A stretch of 13,815 bases of DNA from Actinomycetes bacterium (GTDB lineage Bacteria > Actinomycetota > Actinomycetes > Mycobacteriales > Mycobacteriaceae): positions 1-13,815 of the forward strand of contig JAEWGK010000148.1 of NCBI GenBank assembly GCA_023388385.1, written 5' to 3'. Positions 6,517 through 13,185 of the stretch are shown here, in pieces. The notes under the pieces were generated by a model. The model was not told where the DNA came from. It saw only the letters and a program-made list of their open reading frames with translations, and searched no databases. The position numbers were made by a program, and so were the translations under genes. How positions within the stretch are numbered: position 1 is the first letter of the stretch; every line of letters begins with the position of its first letter.

Positions 6517-7499
6517 GGATCCCCCGGACCCGCGAGGATCTCGCCGCCCTGGGCTACATCGCCGGATGGCGGTTCGTCGGCCTCCTGCCGCACCGGCTGG
6601 TGCGGTGGGCCGCCGATCGCGCCGCCGACCGGTTCTCTGCCGGCGGGCGGGGCCCGGCGCAGCTGCGCCGGAATCTGGCGCGCGTGGTCGGCTGCCCGCC
6701 GGAGGAGGTCCCCGCCGCGCTGGTCCGGGCGTCGATGCGCTCCTACCTGCGCTACTGGGTGGAGGCGTTCCGGCTGCCCACCATGCTCGGCCCCGATCTC
6801 GTGGAGAAGGCCGGCGCGCACTTCGATGAGGGGTCCGACGTCTTCGAGGAGGCGCACGCCTCCGGCCGCGGCATGGTCATGGTCCTGACGCACTCCGGCA
6901 ACTGGGACATGGCGGGCATGTGGCTGGTCAACCGCGTTGGCGGGTTCACCACCGTCGCCGAGCGCCTGCGACCGGAGGAGCTCTATGACGCGTTCGTGGG
7001 CTTCCGGGAGGGACTCGGCTTCACGGTCCTGCCGCTGACCGGCGGCGAGCCGCCCATGGAGGGGCTGCGGGCCCGCCTGCGTGACGGCGGCATCGTCTGC
7101 CTCCTCGGCGAGCGGGATCTCGGCGGTCGCGGAGTCGAGGTCGACTTCTTCGGCGAGCGCACCACCATGCCCGTCGGCGCGGCGCAGCTGGCCCGGGAGA
7201 CCGGCGCCTCGCTGCACGTGATTCACGTGTTCTTCGTCGGCGACGACGGCTGGGGCATGAAGGTCGGTCCGGAGATCCCCGTCGCGGATCGTCCCCTCGC
7301 CGACGTCGTGCAGGAGCAGGCCCGCCAGATGGAAGCCGACATCGCCCGGCATCCGGCGGACTGGCACATGCTGCAGCCGCTGTGGCTCGCGGATCGCCGC
7401 GACCGTCGCTGCGATTCCGGGTCCGGGGATGCGCGTGACGACGGATCCCGCGCCGCGCGCGGCGGGGACGCCCAGTGCCCATCGGCGGAGGGGGAGTAG
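6513..7499 (+). CDS. patA: phosphatidylinositol mannoside acyltransferase
   Basis: A 328-residue membrane-associated acyltransferase of the LpxL/HtrB (lauroyl acyltransferase) family. The catalytic H-x4-D motif is H-S-G-N-W-D (His127, Asp132). A second conserved block is G-E-R-D-L-G-G-R-G-V-E-V-D-F-F-G-E (about 199-215). In this operon the mycobacterial counterpart (PatA, Rv2611c) moves a fatty acyl chain, usually palmitoyl, from acyl-CoA to the mannose placed by PimA, giving acylated PIM1/PIM2. The gene overlaps pgsA by 4 nt (ATGA) and lies 3 nt before pimA. The C-terminal 35 or so residues, after P-L-W-L-A-D-R, form a charged Arg/Asp/Gly-rich tail that looks disordered. Older annotation often calls this family lipid A biosynthesis acyltransferase; actinobacteria make no lipid A. 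Confidence 0.92.
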   Translation: MRIPRTREDLAALGYIAGWRFVGLLPHRLVRWAADRAADRFSAGGRGPAQLRRNLARVVGCPPEEVPAALVRASMRSYLRYWVEAFRLPTMLGPDLVEKAGAHFDEGSDVFEEAHASGRGMVMVLTHSGNWDMAGMWLVNRVGGFTTVAERLRPEELYDAFVGFREGLGFTVLPLTGGEPPMEGLRARLRDGGIVCLLGERDLGGRGVEVDFFGERTTMPVGAAQLARETGASLHVIHVFFVGDDGWGMKVGPEIPVADRPLADVVQEQARQMEADIARHPADWHMLQPLWLADRRDRRCDSGSGDARDDGSRAARGGDAQCPSAEGE

Positions 7500-7502
7500 G
7501 CG

Positions 7503-8657
7503 ATGCGCATTGGGATGGTGTGCCCGTATTCCTTCGACGTGCCGGGCGGCGTGCAGGCCCACGCGCTCGACCTGTGCGAGGAGTTCCGTCGCCGCGGCCA
7601 TGAGGTCAGCCTTGTGGGGCCGGCGCGCCCGGACGCGGATGTCCCGGACTGGGTCATGCGCGGTGGCCGGGCGGTGCCCATCCCGTACAACGGGTCGGTG
7701 GCGCGCCTGGCGTTCGGCCCCGTGACGTGGCGTCGCGTCCGGCGCTGGATCGGGGAGGGGGACTTCGACCTCCTCCACATCCACGAGCCGAATTCGCCGT
7801 CGTGGTCGATGTTCGCGCTCGCCAACGCGGAGGGCCCGATCGTCGCCACGTACCACTCTGCGGCGGTCAAGTCCCTTCTCCTGAAGATCTTCCTGCCCGT
7901 CCTGCGCCCGTTGCTGGAGCGAATCCGCGGTGGCATCGCGGTCAGCGACGTCGCGCGGCGCTGGCAGGTGGAACAGGTCGGCGGCGATCCGGTTCTCATC
8001 CCCAACGGCGTCCGGGTCGGTGCGTACGAGGACGGCCCCGGACTGGACGACCCGGAGGTCCGCGAGGAGGCCGGCATCGGCCCGGCGGAGCCCGGGGTGC
8101 GCCGGCTGGTATTCCTCGGCCGCTTCGATGAGCCGCGGAAGGGCCTCGACGTCCTGCTCGACGCGCTGCCGGGCATCGCGCGGCGGCACCCGGGCTTCGA
8201 GGTCGTCGTCATCGGCGACGGGGACCGTCGCGAGGCGATGCGCAGGGCGGGCGCCCACGCCGGGGCGCTGCGATTCGTCGGCAGGCTCACGGAACGGGCG
8301 AAGACCGCCGTGCTGAAATCGGCGGACGCCTACGTTGCGCCGCAGCGCGGCGGCGAGAGCTTCGGCATCGTGCTCGTGGAGGCGATGGCGGCGGGTGCCC
8401 CTGTCGTCGCCAGCGACCTCGACGCGTTCCGCCTGGTGCTGGGCGACGGGCGGTGGGGGGCACAGTTCCGCAACGGAGACTCCGCCGACCTCGCCCGTGC
8501 GATTTCGGAGGTGCTGGACGACGACGCCCGGCGGGCCCGGATGGCGGCCGACGGCCACGAGCGGGCCCGGGAGTACGACTGGTCGGCCATCGCCGATCGG
8601 GTCCTGCAGGTGTACGACACCGTCCGCATGGACGGCGAGAAGGTAAGGAGGACGTAG
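7503..8657 (+). CDS. pimA: phosphatidyl-myo-inositol mannosyltransferase PimA
   Basis: A 384-residue GT4 (GT-B fold) glycosyltransferase that transfers mannose from GDP-mannose to the 2-position of phosphatidylinositol on the inner membrane face, the first committed PIM step. The Gly15-Gly16-Val-Gln loop sits in the N-terminal domain and His118 lies in T-Y-H-S-A. In the C-terminal domain, Arg207 and Lys213 (G-R-F-D-E-P-R-K-G) and Glu285 (R-G-G-E-S-F-G-I-V) occupy the nucleotide-sugar site. These match the residues I recall for M. smegmatis PimA (Arg196, Lys202, Glu274) with a constant offset of 11, while His118 has the same number. ATG 7503 follows a GGAGGGGGAG ribosome binding region. It is the fifth gene of the thrS-to-LemA-like run and directly follows the acyltransferase acting on its product. 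Confidence 0.95.
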   Translation: MRIGMVCPYSFDVPGGVQAHALDLCEEFRRRGHEVSLVGPARPDADVPDWVMRGGRAVPIPYNGSVARLAFGPVTWRRVRRWIGEGDFDLLHIHEPNSPSWSMFALANAEGPIVATYHSAAVKSLLLKIFLPVLRPLLERIRGGIAVSDVARRWQVEQVGGDPVLIPNGVRVGAYEDGPGLDDPEVREEAGIGPAEPGVRRLVFLGRFDEPRKGLDVLLDALPGIARRHPGFEVVVIGDGDRREAMRRAGAHAGALRFVGRLTERAKTAVLKSADAYVAPQRGGESFGIVLVEAMAAGAPVVASDLDAFRLVLGDGRWGAQFRNGDSADLARAISEVLDDDARRARMAADGHERAREYDWSAIADRVLQVYDTVRMDGEKVRRT

Positions 8658-8662
8658 CGCCC

Positions 8663-9157
8663 ATGGTTTCCATTCCCGCCTGGCTGGCGGTGCTCATCGT
8701 CATTGCCGTCATCGTTCTCGTGGTGGGACTCGTCGCGTCCGCGACGGCCCAGCGGCTCAACCGGCTGCACGTCCGCTGCGATCTGGCGCGACTGTCGCTG
8801 GAGTCGGCGCTCGGCCGCCGCGGTGCCGTCGCCCGCGCCGCCCACCCGGAGCTCGGCGAGCTGGTGCGCGCAGCCGAGGCGCTGCCGCTGACCGCGGAGG
8901 ACACCGGCGCCCGGGCCGACGTGGAAAACCGGCTCACCGCGGAGCTCGACCGCCTGGGCTACGAGGGGGCGCCGGCGCCGCTGGTCATCGAGCTGCACGA
9001 GGCCCGCATCCGCGTCGAGCTCGCCCGCCGCTTCTACAACGACGCCGTGGGCGACACCCGCGCTCTCCGCCGGCGCCCCATCGTCCGCTGGCTGCGCCTG
9101 GCGGGCACCGCCCCGCGCCCCGGGTTCTTCGACGTCGCGGCGCCGGCGGGGGAGTAG
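8663..9157 (+). CDS. small membrane protein with LemA-like features
   Basis: A 164-residue protein with one N-terminal transmembrane helix (about 7-26) and a helical, Arg/Glu-rich soluble part. No characterised function is recognised. Two stretches resemble the LemA family: L-N-R-L-H-V-R-C-D-L (32-41), like the first LemA helix, and R-I-R-V-E-L-A-R-R-F-Y-N-D-A-V (115-129) followed by P-G-F-F-D, like the LemA E-N-R-x-x-x-A-R-x-F-Y-N-D-A-V signature and its phenylalanine tail. The match is partial, so this would be a diverged or shortened LemA domain. The ATG lies 5 nt after the pimA stop with AAGGAGG at 8644-8650, so it is probably the last gene of the operon. In M. tuberculosis a membrane protein (Rv2609c) follows pimA at the same place. 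A role in envelope lipid synthesis is inferred from context only. Confidence 0.8.
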   Translation: MVSIPAWLAVLIVIAVIVLVVGLVASATAQRLNRLHVRCDLARLSLESALGRRGAVARAAHPELGELVRAAEALPLTAEDTGARADVENRLTAELDRLGYEGAPAPLVIELHEARIRVELARRFYNDAVGDTRALRRRPIVRWLRLAGTAPRPGFFDVAAPAGE

Positions 9158-9209
9158 CCTCCCGCCTCGGATCGCGCGGGCGGGTGGCGGTCGCGCGAAC
9201 CTCTCGGTC

Positions 9210-9215
9210 TATCAT
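9210..9215 (+). promoter_or_regulatory. candidate -10 element of pdxS
   Basis: TATCAT matches the TANNNT pattern, in the context GGTCTATCATTGG, in the 118-base gap before pdxS. It would give a leader of roughly 53 bases. The -35 region (about 9186-9192) is GC-rich and weak, which fits dependence on an activator, but no PdxR gene is present nearby. The nearly identical GGTCTATACTGG lies before yebC. Confidence 0.45.
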
Positions 9216-9234
9216 TGGCGATGTCCACATCGGC

Positions 9235-9254
9235 TGGGCCGCGGAGGCGGCCCA
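9235..9254 (+). promoter_or_regulatory. perfect hairpin in the pdxS leader
   Basis: TGGGCCGC (9235-9242) pairs with GCGGCCCA (9247-9254) around a GGAG tetraloop. It lies 21 bases before the TTG start, directly upstream of the GGGAG Shine-Dalgarno. The loop itself carries a Shine-Dalgarno-like GGAG. It may modulate ribosome access or mRNA stability. No known riboswitch is recognised here. Confidence 0.4.
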
Positions 9255-9275
9255 TAGACCCAGGGAGCAGGTTCG

Positions 9276-10181
9276 TTGACCAACTCTTCCGACAGCACCG
9301 TCGCCCACGGCACCGCGCGCGTCAAGCGCGGCCTCGCCGAGATGCTGAAGGGCGGCGTCATCATGGACGTCGTGACCCCGGAGCAGGCCCGCATCGCCGA
9401 GGACGCCGGCGCGACCGCCGTCATGGCGCTCGAGCGCGTCCCGGCCGACATCCGCGCCCAGGGCGGCGTCTCCCGCATGTCCGACCCGGACATGATCGAC
9501 GGCATCATCGAGGCCGTCTCCATCCCGGTCATGGCGAAGGCCCGCATCGGCCACTTCGTGGAGGCCCAGGTGCTGCAGTCCCTCGGCGTCGACTTCATCG
9601 ACGAGTCCGAGGTGCTTACCCCTGCGGACTACGCCAACCACATCGACAAGTTCGCCTTCGATGTGCCCTTCGTCTGCGGCGCGACGAACCTCGGCGAGGC
9701 GCTGCGGCGGATCAACGAGGGCGCCGCGATGATCCGCTCGAAGGGCGAGGCCGGCACCGGCGACGTCTCCAACGCGGTCACCCACATGCGCACCATCCGC
9801 GCGGAGATCAACCGCCTCTCCTCTATGGCGGAGGACGAGCTCTACGTCGCCGCCAAGGAGCTGCAGGCCCCGTACGAGCTGGTCCGCGAGGTTGCGTCCG
9901 CCGGCCGCCTGCCGGTCGTGCTGTTCACCGCCGGCGGCATCGCCACCCCGGCCGACGCCGCGATGATGATGCAGCTGGGCGCCGAAGGCGTCTTCGTCGG
10001 CTCCGGCATCTTCAAGTCGGGCGACCCGGAGAAGCGGGCGAAGGCCATCGTCCGCGCCACCCAGAACTACGACGACCCGGGCGTCATCGCGGAGGTCTCC
10101 CGCGGCCTGGGCGAGGCCATGGTCGGCATCAACGTCGACGAGATCCCGCAGCCGCACCGTCTGGCCGAGCGCGGCTGGTAG
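9276..10181 (+). CDS. pdxS: pyridoxal 5'-phosphate synthase, PdxS (lyase) subunit
   Basis: A 301-residue TIM-barrel enzyme that makes PLP from ribose 5-phosphate, glyceraldehyde 3-phosphate and ammonia channelled from PdxT; it works as a dodecamer carrying twelve PdxT. The sequence is highly conserved. Asp31 (G-V-I-M-D-V), the Schiff-base Lys88 (V-M-A-K-A-R-I-G-H) and the second catalytic Lys156 ([10 protein letters not shown]) match B. subtilis Asp24, Lys81 and Lys149 with an offset of 7. The start is taken as TTG 9276, preceded by GGGAG at 9263-9267. No ATG or GTG lies nearby upstream in frame, and the next internal Met (residue 23) would remove conserved sequence. pdxT is two genes downstream, separated by a thioesterase gene; the group is probably one operon. 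Confidence 0.95.
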   Translation: MTNSSDSTVAHGTARVKRGLAEMLKGGVIMDVVTPEQARIAEDAGATAVMALERVPADIRAQGGVSRMSDPDMIDGIIEAVSIPVMAKARIGHFVEAQVLQSLGVDFIDESEVLTPADYANHIDKFAFDVPFVCGATNLGEALRRINEGAAMIRSKGEAGTGDVSNAVTHMRTIRAEINRLSSMAEDELYVAAKELQAPYELVREVASAGRLPVVLFTAGGIATPADAAMMMQLGAEGVFVGSGIFKSGDPEKRAKAIVRATQNYDDPGVIAEVSRGLGEAMVGINVDEIPQPHRLAERGW

Positions 10182-10246
10182 GACGGCGCCCGCCGCGGCG
10201 ATCGCCCACGCATCCCCCGGCGGACACGAGAGCGAGGACGGAGAAC

Positions 10247-11104
10247 ATGGCGGACATCCGCAAGGTGCTGGACCTGGAGTACATCGATCGGGACATCTAC
10301 CGCGGCCCGGTCATCGAGTCGATCCTCCAGCGCACGTTCGGCGGCCAGGTCGCCGCACAGGCGCTGGTCGCGGCGACGCGCACGGTGGAGGGCGACAAGC
10401 AGGTCCATTCGCTCCACGGCTACTTCGTGGGACCGGGTCGGCCGGACATCCCGACCGTGTTCCTCGTGGACCGCGTGAAGGACGGTCGCTCGTTCGACTC
10501 GCGCCAGGTGAAGGCCGTCCAGGACGGCCGCACGATCTTCGTCATGCAGGCGTCGTTCCACCGGATCGGGGAGGCGGGCATCGAGCATTCCGACGCGATG
10601 CGCGACGTGCCGCCGCCGGAGGACGTCGTCGTCGACGAGTCCACCCTGACGGAGACCCGCAGGCTGCTGCTGCGGGAGTGGGCGGACTGGGACATCCGCA
10701 TCGTTCCCGGCGACCGCTACACGCGGAATCCGTACACGGTGTCCCATCAGGCCGTCTGGTTCCGCGCCAGGACGGAGCTGCCGGACGACGCGACGTTCCA
10801 CGTCTGCACCCTGGCGTACATGTCCGACATGACGCTGCTGTCCTCCGCGCTGGTCCCGCACCCGGGGGTGGAGGTCCAGGAGGCGAGCCTGGACCACGCG
10901 ATGTGGTTCCTGCGACCGTTCCGCGCCGACGACTGGCTGCTCTACGACCAGATCTCGCCGTCGGCGCACGCCGGCCGGGCGCTGACGCACGGCCGCATCT
11001 TCAACAGGAACGGTGACCTGGTCGCCGTCGCAACGCAGGAGGGCCTGACCCGGACGCTCGCGCCCGGCCAGGAGTCCGTGCCGTCGAGGAAGCAGGAGGA
11101 GTGA
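10247..11104 (+). CDS. tesB: acyl-CoA thioesterase II (TesB family)
   Basis: A 285-residue double-hotdog thioesterase that hydrolyses acyl-CoA to free fatty acid and CoA. Both hotdog halves are present. Expected catalytic residues are Asp194 (A-Y-M-S-D-M), Ser215 (E-A-S-L-D-H, where E. coli TesB has Thr228) and Gln264 (V-A-T-Q-E-G-L-T-R). The segment L-D-H-A-M-W-F-L-R-P-F is typical of the family. ATG 10247 is preceded by GGACGGAG. The coding frame is open far upstream across pdxS, but that part is a shadow. The gene lies 65 bases after pdxS and 3 bases before pdxT, an order also known in mycobacteria (Rv2606c-Rv2605c-Rv2604c). Its physiological substrate and any link to vitamin B6 are unknown. 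Confidence 0.93.
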   Translation: MADIRKVLDLEYIDRDIYRGPVIESILQRTFGGQVAAQALVAATRTVEGDKQVHSLHGYFVGPGRPDIPTVFLVDRVKDGRSFDSRQVKAVQDGRTIFVMQASFHRIGEAGIEHSDAMRDVPPPEDVVVDESTLTETRRLLLREWADWDIRIVPGDRYTRNPYTVSHQAVWFRARTELPDDATFHVCTLAYMSDMTLLSSALVPHPGVEVQEASLDHAMWFLRPFRADDWLLYDQISPSAHAGRALTHGRIFNRNGDLVAVATQEGLTRTLAPGQESVPSRKQEE

Positions 11105-11107
11105 TAC

Positions 11108-11692
11108 GTGATCATCGGCGTGCTTGCGCTGCAGGGAGGCGTCGCGGAGCATGAGAAGGTGCTGCGGCAGCTGGGTGCGGAGACCCGCAAGGTGCGGCGC
11201 CCGGAGCATCTCGAGGGCCTCGACGGCATCGTGCTGCCCGGCGGCGAGTCGACGACGCAGTCGACGCTGCTGCGCATGGAGGGCCTCGACGGCCCACTGG
11301 CCGACGCCATCACGGCGGGCCTGCCCGCCTACGGCACTTGTGCCGGCATGATCCTCCTGGCCACGACTGTGCTGGACACCCGAGAGGACGCGGTGCGCCT
11401 CGGCGCGCTGGACGCCGTCGTGCGGCGCAACGCCTTCGGCCGACAGATCGACAGCTTCGAGGCGGACCTCGACTTCACGGGCATCGACGACCCGGTCCAC
11501 GCCGTGTTCATCCGCGCGCCGCAGGTCACCGAGGTCGGCCCGGACGTCGAGGTGCTGGCCCGCGCCCCGCACGGCGAAATCGTCGCCGTGCGTCAGGGCC
11601 ATGTCATGGCCACGAGCTTCCACCCGGAGTGCCAGGACGGGGAGGTCCGCGTCCACGAGCTGTTCCTGGGCCTCTGCGCCGATCGCGCGTGA
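11108..11692 (+). CDS. pdxT: pyridoxal 5'-phosphate synthase, PdxT glutaminase subunit
   Basis: A 194-residue class I glutamine amidotransferase that releases ammonia from glutamine for PdxS. The triad is visible: Cys78 in G-T-C-A-G-M, and His172 and Glu174 in S-F-H-P-E. The P-G-G-E-S-T-T loop (44-50) forms the oxyanion/glutamine-binding region, and the start M-I-I-G-V-L-A-L-Q-G is typical of the family. Length is normal. The GTG start at 11108 has a strong AGGAGGA at 11094-11100 inside the end of the tesB gene, so translation is likely coupled. It completes a functional PLP synthase with pdxS. Confidence 0.95.
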   Translation: MIIGVLALQGGVAEHEKVLRQLGAETRKVRRPEHLEGLDGIVLPGGESTTQSTLLRMEGLDGPLADAITAGLPAYGTCAGMILLATTVLDTREDAVRLGALDAVVRRNAFGRQIDSFEADLDFTGIDDPVHAVFIRAPQVTEVGPDVEVLARAPHGEIVAVRQGHVMATSFHPECQDGEVRVHELFLGLCADRA

Positions 11693-11693
11693 C

Positions 11694-11709
11694 GACGGCG
11701 CCCGCCGTC
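11694..11709 (+). terminator. small hairpin right after the pdxT stop
   Basis: GACGGC (11694-11699) and GCCGTC (11704-11709) form a perfect 6-bp stem with a GCCC loop, starting two bases after the stop at 11692. There is no U tract. It may end or stabilise the pdx transcript; the evidence is positional. Confidence 0.35.
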
Positions 11710-11777
11710 CCGCGGCGGCCCTCGCGCGGCCCCGGGGCGTGCGGGTCACCTCCCCGGCGGCGACGCGCCGCCGTACC

Positions 11778-11807
11778 CCCGCGGCGGGGTCCCGCAGACG
11801 CCGCGGG
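11778..11807 (+). promoter_or_regulatory. 9-bp inverted repeat overlapping the yebC promoter region
   Basis: CCCGCGGCG (11778-11786) pairs perfectly with CGCCGCGGG (11799-11807) around 12 bases. It could be a terminator for pdxT transcripts (no U tract) or an operator, because its right arm overlaps the position where the yebC -35 should lie. Confidence 0.4.
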
Positions 11808-11816
11808 CGCCCGGTC

Positions 11817-11822
11817 TATACT
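11817..11822 (+). promoter_or_regulatory. -10 element of the yebC promoter
   Basis: TATACT in the context GGTCTATACTGGGG is a very good actinobacterial -10. Transcription would start near 11829, giving a leader of about 38 bases with GAGGAGCAGG before the ATG. The -35 position is GC-rich and poorly matched. Confidence 0.6.
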
Positions 11823-11866
11823 GGGGCGTCCCCCGAAACCGATGAACGAGGAGCAGGTAGCGCTAC

Positions 11867-12616
11867 ATGTCCGGCCACTCCAAATGGGCAACCACCAAGC
11901 ACAAGAAGGCCGCGAACGACGCCAAGCGCGGCAAGGAATTCGCGCGCCTGGTCAAGAACATCGAGGTCGCGGCCCGCACGGGCGGCGGTGACCCCGCCGG
12001 CAACCCGACGTTGTACGACGCCATCCAGAAGGCGAAGAAGCAGTCCGTCCCCAACGACAACATCGAGCGCGCCCGCAAGCGCGGCTCCGGCGAGGAGGCC
12101 GGCGGCGCGAACTGGGAGACGATCCTGTACGAGGGCTACGGCCCCGGCGGAGTCGCGATGCTGGTCGAGTGCCTGACGGACAACCGCAACCGAGCCGCGT
12201 CCGAGGTCCGCTCCCGCGTCACGAAGGCCGGTGGCTCCATGGGCGACCCGGGCTCCGTCGCGTACATGTTCACCCGCAAGGGCGTCTTCGTCCTGCCGAA
12301 GGGCGACATGGACGAGGACGACGTGCTCATGGCCGTCCTCGACGCCGGTGCCGAGGAGGTCAACGACCTCGGCGACCAGTTCGAGATCGTGTGCGATTTC
12401 ACGGACTTCTCCAACGTCCGCCAGGCGCTGACCGACGCCGGCATCGAGTACGACTCGGCCGATCCGGACTACCGCGCCTCCGTAGAGGTCCCGCTGGACG
12501 TCGAGGGCGCGAAGAAGATGATGCGCCTCATCGATTCCCTCGAGGATTCCGACGACGTGCAGAACATCTTCTCCAACATGGACATCTCCGACGAGGTGGC
12601 CGAGCAGCTGGACTAG
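11867..12616 (+). CDS. yebC: YebC/TACO1-family protein
   Basis: A 249-residue cytosolic protein beginning with the family signature [14 protein letters not shown]. It then has the basic helical domain 1 (to about 80), with [10 protein letters not shown], and the two alpha/beta domains containing [11 protein letters not shown] and C-L-T-D-N-R-N-R. Length is normal. The family was long annotated as a transcriptional regulator. Later work on YebC/TACO1 proteins points to a role in translation, helping ribosomes through difficult motifs such as proline runs; which applies here cannot be decided from sequence. The start has GAGGAG at 11848-11853. In many actinobacteria the gene precedes ruvC-ruvA-ruvB, but here a DUF3817 gene and a convergent gene follow instead. 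Confidence 0.93.
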   Translation: MSGHSKWATTKHKKAANDAKRGKEFARLVKNIEVAARTGGGDPAGNPTLYDAIQKAKKQSVPNDNIERARKRGSGEEAGGANWETILYEGYGPGGVAMLVECLTDNRNRAASEVRSRVTKAGGSMGDPGSVAYMFTRKGVFVLPKGDMDEDDVLMAVLDAGAEEVNDLGDQFEIVCDFTDFSNVRQALTDAGIEYDSADPDYRASVEVPLDVEGAKKMMRLIDSLEDSDDVQNIFSNMDISDEVAEQLD

Positions 12617-12642
12617 GGTCCGGCCCGCGCCGCGGCCCGGGT

Positions 12643-12658
12643 TCATCCTTCCGGATGA
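12643..12658 (+). terminator. hairpin between yebC and the DUF3817 gene
   Basis: TCATCC (12643-12648) pairs with GGATGA (12653-12658) around a TTCC tetraloop, 27 bases after the yebC stop. There is no U tract, so a terminator role is tentative. It ends 23 bases before the candidate -10 of the next gene. Confidence 0.4.
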
Positions 12659-12680
12659 TGTGCACGGGTCCGTGGGCCGA

Positions 12681-12686
12681 TAGCGT
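12681..12686 (+). promoter_or_regulatory. candidate -10 element for a leaderless DUF3817 transcript
   Basis: TAGCGT fits TANNNT and ends seven bases before the ATG at 12694. Normal spacing would place the transcription start at or next to the A of the start codon. No properly spaced Shine-Dalgarno is present (only GGGGG directly before the codon). The -35 is not clear. Confidence 0.4.
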
Positions 12687-12693
12687 CGGGGGC

Positions 12694-13155
12694 ATGACTC
12701 CGAAATCCCTCTACCGCGTCCTCGCCACGGCCGAGATGGTCACGTGGGCTCTGCTGCTCGGCGGCATGTTCCTCAAGTACGTCGTCGGCGCCGGCGAACT
12801 GGGCGTGCGCGTCGGCGGCGGCATCCACGGCCTGACCTTCCTGACCTACTGCGTGGTGACCGTCCTGGCGTGGGTCAACCAGCGCTGGGACGCGAAGACG
12901 GGCGTGCTCGGCCTGGCGTCGTCCGTCATCCCGTTCGCCACCCTGCCGTTCGACAGGTACGTGGACGCGGCGGGCAAGCTGGAGGGGGACTGGCGCTACC
13001 GAAGCCCCGCGGAGGAGCCCCCGACGCTGCCGGACTGGGTCCTGTCCCTCTACGTCCGCCGCCCGCTGCCGATGGCGGTGGTCACCCTCGTCGGCGTCGG
13101 CGTGGTCTTCGGTCTGCTGTTGTCCGCGGGCCCGCCGACCGAGTGGTTCGCGTGA
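12694..13155 (+). CDS. DUF3817 family integral membrane protein
   Basis: A 153-residue membrane protein of unknown function. Its core resembles DUF3817: an N-terminal segment L-Y-R-V-L-A-T-A-E with hydrophobic helix 1 (about 8-31, ending G-G-M-F-L-K-Y-V), the G-G-I-H-G-L-T-F-L-T-Y motif starting helix 2 (41-61), a third hydrophobic stretch (68-86) and a fourth helix (126-146). A hydrophilic loop rich in Pro, Glu and Asp (about 87-120) separates helices 3 and 4. The ATG at 12694 is chosen because the family similarity begins there; the longer upstream frame is a shadow of yebC. It appears to have its own promoter. It ends 30 bases from the stop of a convergent gene, with no clear terminator between them. 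Confidence 0.85.
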   Translation: MTPKSLYRVLATAEMVTWALLLGGMFLKYVVGAGELGVRVGGGIHGLTFLTYCVVTVLAWVNQRWDAKTGVLGLASSVIPFATLPFDRYVDAAGKLEGDWRYRSPAEEPPTLPDWVLSLYVRRPLPMAVVTLVGVGVVFGLLLSAGPPTEWFA

Positions 13156-13185
13156 CGGTGGATCGAGGCCGCACGGTTTCCGGGC

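Noticed and set aside
6225..8558. A 777-codon open frame on the - strand opposite pgsA, patA and pimA
   Set aside because: It mirrors three genes with intact catalytic motifs on the + strand. Its translation is rich in Arg, Ala, Pro and His without a recognisable domain.
9215..10246. In-frame upstream extension of tesB across pdxS
   Set aside because: This part overlaps the strongly conserved pdxS in another frame and is Arg/Gly/Pro-rich. TesB similarity begins exactly at the ATG 10247.
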